Of a stretch of DNA of 6,993 nt, positions 1 through 4,917 are shown piece after piece; position 1 is the first letter of the stretch, and every line of letters begins with the position of its first letter. Both the position numbers and the translations under genes were made by a program. The DNA comes from Verrucomicrobiales bacterium (lineage in GTDB: Bacteria; Verrucomicrobiota; Verrucomicrobiia; Limisphaerales; UBA9464): the NCBI GenBank assembly GCA_003445095.1, contig DLVS01000832.1, forward strand, positions 1-6,993, given 5' to 3'. A model generated the notes under the pieces. That model saw only the letters and a program-made list of their open reading frames with translations. It had not been told where the DNA came from and made no database searches.

Positions 1-1479
1 TATCATCGTCGAAATGAGTGTTCCGATGCCGGTCTGTTTCGAGTGACGTTGGCAATACACCACGATTAGCGGGAAATACGGCAACAATGGGGTAACGATA
101 TTCGTGCTCGAATCGCCAATGCGATAAGCCGCTTGGGTGAGCTCCGGGGACAGTCCTAATTGCATTAACATCGGAACTAAGATGGGCGCCAACAGAGCCC
201 ACTTCGCCGAGGCCGACCCGATCAGCAGGTTGACCGACGTAGAAAGCAGAATGATTCCCACGATCGTGACGCCGCCCGGCAGGTTGAGGTATTTGAGAAA
301 ATCCGCGCCCTTGATGGCCAACAGCGCTCCCAGGTTCGATTCCCGGAACGCGTAGGTGAACTGCGCGGCGCAGAATGCCATCACCAAATAGTAGCCCATC
401 GTGTTCATCGACTTCGCCATACCTTTGATGACGTCGCGGTGGTTCTTGACCGTGCCCGCCAGGTAACCATGCACGATCCCTGGGACGAGAAAGAACAGCG
501 CGATCAAGGGGACGATTGATTCCATCAGCGGGGCGCCGTGAGAGGTGAGTCCGCCATCTTGGGCTCGGAAGGGCGATCCGGCCGGAAGGCACACCAGGAA
601 AAGGGCCAGGCAAAGGACTCCGAAACTGGCCATTCCCGCAACGAAGCCGCGGCGCTCGGTGGCACTCATGTGATTGAGGTCGGAACCTTCATCACGCTCT
701 CCGTCCACCGGGAGATGCGCGCGCAGACGCGGTTCGATCAAGCGATCGGTGAGCCACCAGCCGATGGAGACGATCAGCAAGCAGGCGGCGCTCATGAAGT
801 ACCAATTACACAGTGGATTGACTTTGCGTTGCGGATCGATGAATTGAGCCGCCGATTGGGTGAAGCCCTGCAGGAGGGGGTCGAGCGAAGAGGGCAAAAA
901 GGATGCGCTGAAGCCGCCTGCTACACCCGCGAAAGCGCACGCAATGCCAGCCACGGGATGCCGACCTGCCGCCGCGAAGATGATGCCCCCTAAGGGAATC
1001 ACCAGCACGTAGCCCGTGTCGCCGGCGGAGTGGCTGATGATCGCGACCAATATCAGCATGGGCGACAACAGCGCGGCCGGCGTCAGTCGGAGGAGAAATT
1101 TGATTCCGGCTTGGATGAATCCCGTTTGTTCGGCAATCCCCACTCCCAGCATGGCCACAAGGACGACGCCCAAGGGCGGGAACTCGGTAAAGGTTTTCAC
1201 CATGCGCGCGAGGAATGCGGTGAGATTGTTGGGGGACAGGAGGTTCTTGACGACGATGGGCGCCGATTGAGTGACGTTGCCCGCTGGATCCTTCACTACC
1301 GTGCGCGGATCGATATCAGTGAAGGGGACCAACGAGAGGACTGCCGACGCGACCCACGCGGCTAGCAGCGCGAAGACGAAGATAAGGGCCGGGTCGGGCA
1401 ATTTGTTTCCGGCCCGTTCGAGCAGATCCAGAAACCGTTGGAGCGCGCTGCGAGGAACGGGAGCGGCGGCGGGAGTCAT
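1..1479 (-). CDS. abgT: AbgT-family transporter, 3' end cut by window edge
   Basis: Inner-membrane transporter of the AbgT family. E. coli AbgT imports p-aminobenzoyl-glutamate; relatives MtrF and YdaH export sulfonamide-type antimetabolites. Seen: 493 codons open from an ATG at 1479 to the left edge, highly hydrophobic, following E. coli AbgT from its N-terminal segment (here ERAGNKLPDP, residues 21-30) to near its end; about 35-40 residues should lie outside the window. Family landmarks include VVKNLL after the first membrane helix, GRHPVAGIA near 170, and RIGDSSTNIVTPL at 453-465. Residues I recall as functionally important in MtrF (D193, S417, W420, P438, R446, D449, P457) all have counterparts at a constant offset of +7: D200, S424, W427, P445, R453, D456, P464. 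The start suits the family's short cytoplasmic N-terminus, but no Shine-Dalgarno sequence precedes it. It is divergent from the aldolase gene, and no abgA/abgB hydrolase genes are visible. Import versus efflux cannot be decided from sequence. Confidence 0.93.
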   Translation of the reverse strand, partial: MTPAAAPVPRSALQRFLDLLERAGNKLPDPALIFVFALLAAWVASAVLSLVPFTDIDPRTVVKDPAGNVTQSAPIVVKNLLSPNNLTAFLARMVKTFTEFPPLGVVLVAMLGVGIAEQTGFIQAGIKFLLRLTPAALLSPMLILVAIISHSAGDTGYVLVIPLGGIIFAAAGRHPVAGIACAFAGVAGGFSASFLPSSLDPLLQGFTQSAAQFIDPQRKVNPLCNWYFMSAACLLIVSIGWWLTDRLIEPRLRAHLPVDGERDEGSDLNHMSATERRGFVAGMASFGVLCLALFLVCLPAGSPFRAQDGGLTSHGAPLMESIVPLIALFFLVPGIVHGYLAGTVKNHRDVIKGMAKSMNTMGYYLVMAFCAAQFTYAFRESNLGALLAIKGADFLKYLNLPGGVTIVGIILLSTSVNLLIGSASAKWALLAPILVPMLMQLGLSPELTQAAYRIGDSSTNIVTPLLPYFPLIVVYCQRHSKQTGIGTLISTMI

Positions 1480-1518
1480 GGACGCCAGGATGGCCGGAGA
1501 AGGGTGCGGGGAGAAGGG

Positions 1519-1538
1519 AGATCGCTGGGATCCGATCT
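1519..1538 (-). other. Hairpin 2 in abgT leader
   Basis: AGATCG (1519-1524) and CGATCT (1533-1538) form a perfect 6-bp stem around an 8-nt loop, ending 40 nt before the abgT start. There is no T-tract after it on either strand, so it is not a classical terminator. It sits 6 nt from the next hairpin. A stem this short can arise by chance. Confidence 0.35.
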
Positions 1539-1544
1539 TGGTAA

Positions 1545-1564
1545 GGACGAGTTCCACCTCGTCC
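1545..1564 (-). other. Hairpin 1 in abgT leader
   Basis: GGACGAG (1545-1551) and CTCGTCC (1558-1564) form a perfect 7-bp, GC-rich stem with a 6-nt loop, about 66-85 nt upstream of the abgT start. If abgT transcription begins further upstream, this and the hairpin at 1519-1538 would be tandem structures in its 5' leader. No T-tract follows. I recognise no riboswitch family here. Confidence 0.4.
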
Positions 1565-1611
1565 CCATCTAATTCCGATGCGCGGATGGAGTGGCCAACA
1601 TTTAAGCAAGG

Positions 1612-1626
1612 GAAACGCGGCGTTTC
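1612..1626. promoter_or_regulatory. Operator-like palindrome (7-1-7)
   Basis: GAAACGC and GCGTTTC are exact inverted repeats separated by one G. The size and symmetry suit a dimeric repressor or activator site. It lies 133 bp upstream of the abgT start and 171 bp upstream of the aldolase start, so it could serve either gene or both. The half-site core AAACGC recurs at 1648-1653 and 1756-1761. The regulator is unknown. Confidence 0.35.
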
Positions 1627-1645
1627 TGAAGTCATCCTTCACGCG

Positions 1646-1655
1646 CCAAACGCTT
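1646..1655. repeat. Direct repeat CCAAACGCTT, copy 1
   Basis: This 10-bp sequence recurs exactly at 1754-1763, 108 bp downstream in the same spacer. It contains AAACGC, the half-site core of the palindrome at 1612-1626, so it may be a further binding site for the same protein. Confidence 0.35.
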
Positions 1656-1753
1656 CCCTCGTTCCCTGTGGTCTCACTCATGGACGTTGCGGAATTGAAG
1701 TGGGCCGCGGTGGAACGCAGCCCCACCCGGCTGTGCCTCTCCATTCCCGAACA

Positions 1754-1765
1754 CCAAACGCTTGG
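1754..1765. repeat. Direct repeat CCAAACGCTT, copy 2, extended to a palindrome
   Basis: The second copy of the 10-mer (1754-1763) runs on into GG, giving CCAAACGCTTGG, which is symmetric at 10 of 12 positions. It lies 32 bp before the aldolase ATG, where a bound regulator would overlap or adjoin the promoter. The function is inferred from position and symmetry only. Confidence 0.35.
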
Positions 1766-1797
1766 CGGCCGGCGGGAGCCTGATAGTCTTCGCCGGC

Positions 1798-2862
1798 ATG
1801 ATTGATTCCATCCGAAAAGCCCTCGGCGCCCAAGCCGACTCCCTGCTGCACTTCAGCTCCCCAAAGATTCCGCGAGATCATTTGCATGTGCCCGGACCGG
1901 ATTTTGTAGACCGCATGTTCGTCCCTTCGGATCGGAATGCGCGGGTCCTGGCAAATCTGCAACGGATGCACCAGCACGGCCGGTTGGGCGGCACCGGATA
2001 CGTCTCCATCCTTCCGGTAGACCAAGGCATCGAGCATTCGGCGGGCGCCAGTTTCGCCAAGAATCCGGCCTATTTCGATCCGGAGAACATTGTGAAACTA
2101 GCGGTCGAGGGCGGCTGCAATGCCGTGGCGTCCACCTACGGCGTGCTGGGAGCAGTGGGACGAAAATACGCTCACCGCATTCCATTTCTGGTGAAGATCA
2201 ATCACAACGAATTACTCACCTACCCGAACAAGGCCGACCAGATTCTCTTCGGCACGGTGAAAGAAGCGTGGGATATGGGCGCCGCCGCCGTTGGCGCCAC
2301 CATCTATTTCGGCTCGGAAAACGCCGGACGCCAAATCGTGGAAGTAGCCCAGGCGTTCTCGCATGCCCATGAGCTCGGGATGGCGACGGTGCTGTGGTGT
2401 TACTTGCGGAACCCGGCGTTCAAGAAGGACAAGGATTACCACGTGTCGGCCGACCTCACCGGGCAGGCCAATCACTTGGGCGTCACCATCCAGGCCGACA
2501 TCATCAAGCAAAAGTTGCCCGAGAATAACGGCGGTTTCCTGGCTCTGAACGCGGGTGATTCCAGCTACGGCAAACTCGACAAGCGGATGTACAGCGACCT
2601 CTGCAGCGATCATCCGATTGATCTGTGTCGGTACCAGGTGGCCAATTGTTATATGGGCCGTGCGGGTTTGATCAACAGCGGTGGCGCGTCAGGGGCAAAT
2701 GATTTCGGTGATGCCGTCGCCACCGCGGTAATCAACAAACGCGCCGGAGGCATGGGACTCATCTCGGGCCGAAAAGCCTTCCAACGCCCGATGGCAGAAG
2801 GAGTGAAACTCCTGAACGCGATCCAGGACGTTTATCTGTGCCCGGATGTGACGGTGGCTTGA
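1798..2862 (+). CDS. fbaB: Class I fructose-bisphosphate aldolase (DhnA/FbaB type)
   Basis: Cytoplasmic enzyme that reversibly cleaves fructose 1,6-bisphosphate to dihydroxyacetone phosphate and glyceraldehyde 3-phosphate through a lysine Schiff base, in glycolysis and gluconeogenesis. Seen: a 354-residue protein collinear with E. coli FbaB (about 350 residues), sharing long blocks such as [13 protein letters not shown] (65-77), ASTYGVL (111-117), HRIPFLVK (126-133), [14 protein letters not shown] (214-227), LINSGGA (291-297) and [10 protein letters not shown] (313-322). K237 in ADIIKQK is the likely Schiff-base lysine, by analogy with the lysine in the matching strand of archaeal class I aldolases. 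INSGG (292-296) and GLISGRKAF (320-328) sit where the family binds the substrate phosphate. The ATG at 1798 was chosen because it aligns with the E. coli N-terminus; a TTG at 1762 would add 12 unaligned residues. It is a single gene, divergent from abgT and convergent with yebC. No Shine-Dalgarno sequence is apparent. Confidence 0.95.
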   Translation: MIDSIRKALGAQADSLLHFSSPKIPRDHLHVPGPDFVDRMFVPSDRNARVLANLQRMHQHGRLGGTGYVSILPVDQGIEHSAGASFAKNPAYFDPENIVKLAVEGGCNAVASTYGVLGAVGRKYAHRIPFLVKINHNELLTYPNKADQILFGTVKEAWDMGAAAVGATIYFGSENAGRQIVEVAQAFSHAHELGMATVLWCYLRNPAFKKDKDYHVSADLTGQANHLGVTIQADIIKQKLPENNGGFLALNAGDSSYGKLDKRMYSDLCSDHPIDLCRYQVANCYMGRAGLINSGGASGANDFGDAVATAVINKRAGGMGLISGRKAFQRPMAEGVKLLNAIQDVYLCPDVTVA

Positions 2863-2965
2863 GGGCGGCCCACAGCTAAGCAGAGCTACGTTGTCGGCGG
2901 TCTCCTGACGCATCGTTCCGAGGCGAAAGCTACGGCGGTCCGTCACAGCGGACAGCCAGCGACGC
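2863..2965. other. Convergent spacer between fbaB and yebC
   Basis: This 103-bp spacer separates two genes that end towards each other, so transcription terminators are expected. None with a T-tract is seen. The best structure is a 5-bp stem, GTCCG (2938-2942) with CGGAC (2949-2953), around a 6-nt loop. The spacer also contains a loose internal duplication: GCTACG followed by GCGGTC occurs near 2885-2901 and again near 2930-2940, with different spacing. No gene is seen. Confidence 0.45.
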
Positions 2966-3691
2966 CTACTTCAACCCCGCGTAGACGTGGTGCACATCGT
3001 CGTGGTCGTCGAGCGCGTGGAGAAACTCCACGACGTGATCACGTTCTTTCCCGGTGAGTTCTACTGGGTTTTTGGCCACGTAACGCATTTCGCTGGCGGC
3101 AATGTTCCAGCCGGCTTGCTTCAGCCATTTGCTGACGTGCGCTAGGTCCTTAAGGCCAGTGTAGAAGCGTGTGCCCTGGCTTCCCTCGGGAATATCCGCT
3201 GAATCGAGCGGCTCCAGATTTTCAGCGCCGGCCTCAATGGCATCGGCTTCCGGATCGCGGGATCGATCGGTGTGAGTGGCTTCGACGACACCCAAGTGTT
3301 CGAAAAAGAAACTCATTGAGCCGGGCGTGCCGAGTTGACCGCCCTTGGCAAAGAGATGACGGATGTCGGGCGCGGTCCGATTGCGATTGTCGGTAAGGCA
3401 CTCGACAACGACCGGCACTTTGTGAGGAGCGAAGCCTTCGTACACGACGGCCTCGTACTCGATCTTTTCATCGAGGAGGCCGGCGCCCTTCTTAATCGCC
3501 CGATCTATGGTGTCTTTGGTGACGCTGGCTTTCTTGGCTTTGTCGACGGCGACGTAGAGACGCGCATTGAGATCGGGATCGGCCCCACCGAGCTTGGCGG
3601 CGATCATGATTTCGCGGACGAGTTTGCCGACGACTTGGCCCTTCTTGTGGGCGGCGGCTTCGCGGCCGGCCTGTTTCCATTGAGCACCCAT
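2966..3691 (-). CDS. yebC: YebC/PmpR/TACO1-family protein, YeeN-like
   Basis: Cytoplasmic protein of 241 residues from the YebC family, long annotated as DNA-binding transcriptional regulators (PmpR) and more recently linked, like mitochondrial TACO1, to relieving ribosome stalling on proline-rich stretches. Seen: family order is intact, with a basic N-terminal domain (about 1-72, including DPDLNARLYVAVDKAKKASV and IDRAIKKG at 62-69), then YEGFAPHKVPVVVE, the signature DNRNRT (101-106), GSMSFFF (124-130) and an acidic, His-rich C-terminus. The N-terminus reads MGAQWKQAG rather than the GHSKWANIK of standard YebC; with DPDLN at 38-42 this resembles E. coli YeeN. The ATG at 3691 matches family length (about 240). 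The frame stays open to 3928, but the extra 79 residues are Arg/Pro/Ser-rich and match nothing in the family. No Shine-Dalgarno sequence is visible; the 233-bp gap upstream suggests its own promoter. Confidence 0.93.
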   Translation of the reverse strand: MGAQWKQAGREAAAHKKGQVVGKLVREIMIAAKLGGADPDLNARLYVAVDKAKKASVTKDTIDRAIKKGAGLLDEKIEYEAVVYEGFAPHKVPVVVECLTDNRNRTAPDIRHLFAKGGQLGTPGSMSFFFEHLGVVEATHTDRSRDPEADAIEAGAENLEPLDSADIPEGSQGTRFYTGLKDLAHVSKWLKQAGWNIAASEMRYVAKNPVELTGKERDHVVEFLHALDDHDDVHHVYAGLK

Positions 3692-3924
3692 GATTCGGCT
3701 GGAGCATGAGGGAGGAATGGATGTGCGAGAAGCGAGAAGCGATGGCCTCCCCCCGGGGCTCCCGTCGCCTCGCCGTCGGATAACACTTACTTTTGGCTCA
3801 CTACGGGGGTAGGGATGCCGCTGCCGTGCGTCCCTATCTAAGTCTGCATCGCTGGTGAAGTTGCGGCGGGGAACGGGGAAACCAATGCGTGCGCGGGGTC
3901 CAAGGCGGGTTTCCACCAACCATT
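3692..3924. other. Intergenic region upstream of yebC
   Basis: This 233-bp GC-rich spacer follows the PEP-CTERM gene and precedes yebC on the minus strand, so it should hold a terminator for the first and a promoter for the second. I could identify neither with confidence. It contains a tandem heptamer and a short CCCCGGGG palindrome near 3752-3759. Frames through it resemble no protein family. Confidence 0.45.
3725..3742. repeat. Tandem heptamer GCGAGAA
   Basis: Two exact copies of GCGAGAA (3725-3731 and 3732-3738) are followed by a partial third, GCGA. The tract lies 34 bp upstream of the yebC start, in its presumed leader. It could be simple replication slippage. Confidence 0.5.
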
Positions 3925-4653
3925 TCAAGGGCGGTACTTCGTCCGTTGAATGGCCAAGATCAAGCCCGTCAACCCAACGCTAAACAAGGCCCACGTTCCG
4001 GGTTCTGGAACCGTGGTGACAAGACGCACGTTATCGAAATCCCAATACGCCGCACTTGCCGCGACCGTCTGTACCGCAATCCGTATATTGATGTCCTTTC
4101 CGACGGCGTCGCTCCCCGCCGGAATCAGGACCGTATCCGTCTGATATTCAAGGAGGCTCGTAATTACGGGGCGGGAGAGAGGAGCGGCGAACTTCGTCGC
4201 CACTGGCACCGATGCGCCGTTATCAACGTAGAAAAGCTCAACAAATAGGCCCTCGCCCGATCCAATGGGACCGCTGCCGGCCATAGCAAAGTACAAAGTG
4301 TACTCCAATCCAGCCTGAAACTGACTGGTAAGCTGTTGGCTGATGGCCGTTCCGGGCACCGCAAGGAAAAAGGCCGCCTGGTTGCCCTCTAAACCCGAAA
4401 CAATGTGGTCCGGAGCTTCGGGAGCGGGATTGGGGAAAACACCGCTCGCATTGTCCGGGCCTGACTTGGTCCAATTGTCTATCAACGGGAGCGTCTGGAT
4501 GGGGGGGACCACCACCGGTGTTTCAAACGAGAAGTTGGCGACGGGCAGCGTGTCAGCCGACGCGGGAAACACCAGGGCAACGGCCAGCGGGCCGAGAAGC
4601 GAGAATCGGGATTGGGGTTTTGGTCCCAGGCCAATGGTTCGGTAGCGGATCAT
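3925..4653 (-). CDS. PEP-CTERM sorting domain protein
   Basis: Exported protein of 242 residues, predicted to be processed by an exosortase and displayed at or released from the cell surface. Seen: a basic N-terminus, a hydrophobic stretch at about 17-30 (FSLLGPLAVALVF) and a likely signal peptidase site after ASA (31-33). The C-terminus has the tripartite tag: VPEP at 215-218, a hydrophobic helix at about 220-235 and a basic tail QRTKYRP ending at 242. The mature region (about 34-213) is Gly/Pro/Ser/Thr-rich, opens with VANFSFETP and closes with AYWDFDNVRLV. That pattern is common in jelly-roll, carbohydrate-binding-like domains of such proteins, but no specific ligand can be named. There is no Cys in the mature part. 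The tail lacks the usual run of arginines but keeps three basic residues. The ATG at 4653 is the only start that keeps a complete signal peptide. No exosortase gene is in the window, as expected, since tag-bearing genes are usually scattered. Confidence 0.9.
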   Translation of the reverse strand: MIRYRTIGLGPKPQSRFSLLGPLAVALVFPASADTLPVANFSFETPVVVPPIQTLPLIDNWTKSGPDNASGVFPNPAPEAPDHIVSGLEGNQAAFFLAVPGTAISQQLTSQFQAGLEYTLYFAMAGSGPIGSGEGLFVELFYVDNGASVPVATKFAAPLSRPVITSLLEYQTDTVLIPAGSDAVGKDINIRIAVQTVAASAAYWDFDNVRLVTTVPEPGTWALFSVGLTGLILAIQRTKYRP

Positions 4654-4679
4654 GACAATTCGAGGATGGTAAGTAGATG

Positions 4680-4685
4680 ATTATA
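4680..4685 (-). promoter_or_regulatory. Candidate -10 element for the PEP-CTERM gene
   Basis: The minus strand reads TATAAT, a perfect sigma-70-type -10 hexamer, in an AT-rich patch. Transcription would start near 4673, giving a leader of about 20 nt before the ATG at 4653. No good -35 hexamer lies 16-18 bp upstream, so an activator may be needed; the inverted repeat at 4724-4756 would lie at about -50 to -83. Confidence 0.4.
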
Positions 4686-4723
4686 AACCAAATCCGAGTG
4701 AAAGTACCTTGGACCGCTTTCAA

Positions 4724-4756
4724 GAGGCAAACTGGAAATACTGGAAATATTGCCTC
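4724..4756. promoter_or_regulatory. Inverted repeat upstream of the PEP-CTERM promoter
   Basis: GAGGCAA (4724-4730) and TTGCCTC (4750-4756) are perfect 7-bp inverted repeats with centres 26 bp apart. The 19-bp interval is AT-rich and almost wholly made of a tandem 9-mer. The position relative to the TATAAT at 4680-4685 suits an upstream activator site. As RNA it would be a weak hairpin with a large loop, so a protein-binding site on DNA is the likelier reading. Inference from symmetry and position only. Confidence 0.4.
4732..4749. repeat. Tandem 9-mer CTGGAAATA x2
   Basis: CTGGAAATA occurs twice back to back (4732-4740 and 4741-4749), exactly filling the space between the arms of the inverted repeat at 4724-4756 apart from one base. 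The 9-bp period is close to one helical turn. Confidence 0.6.
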
Positions 4757-4917
4757 GTGGCGGACTTGCAGACTTGGCGGGAATCTCCGATCAGCAGCAA
4801 ATACTCGCGCCACTTCCGTGAGTTGCCAGAACGACCTCGCTCATCAATTCAGCTGGGTGTTTCGGCATCGCCGCGCTGCCGGAAATCAGCTGCAGAGGTC
4901 ACACCTTAGCATTGACA

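Larger units (their letters stand above)
1480..1797. other. Divergent intergenic region between abgT and fbaB
   Basis: This 318-bp spacer carries the upstream regions of both flanking genes. Reading frames crossing it on either strand resemble no family I know and are treated as chance. It holds two short hairpins nearer abgT, a 7-1-7 inverted repeat near the middle and two copies of a 10-bp direct repeat, listed separately. I could not pick out a convincing -35/-10 pair for either gene. The only purine-rich stretch near the aldolase start (GGGAG at about 1774-1778) lies 19 nt from the ATG, too far for a usual ribosome binding site. Confidence 0.6.

Noticed and set aside
137..1270. Several plus-strand open frames opposite the left-hand gene
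   Set aside because: They are antisense shadows of the AbgT-family gene, which is continuous, hydrophobic and clearly homologous on the minus strand.
1762..1797. Upstream TTG start for the aldolase
   Set aside because: It adds 12 residues with no counterpart in E. coli FbaB; the ATG at 1798 aligns with the known N-terminus.
3692..3928. N-terminal extension of the YebC-family gene by 79 codons
   Set aside because: The extension is Arg/Pro/Ser-rich, matches nothing in the family and would overlap the end of the PEP-CTERM gene; the family's usual N-terminus begins at 3691.
4805..4840. Possible sigma-54 promoter (minus strand TGGCA) upstream of the PEP-CTERM gene, as known for some exosortase cargo genes in proteobacteria
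   Set aside because: The -24-like TGGCA is not followed by a GC/TTGC element at the required spacing.
4863..4881. CGGCA/TGCCG stem downstream of the CxxCH gene as a terminator
   Set aside because: The stem is only 5 bp with a 9-nt loop and no T-tract follows on the minus strand.
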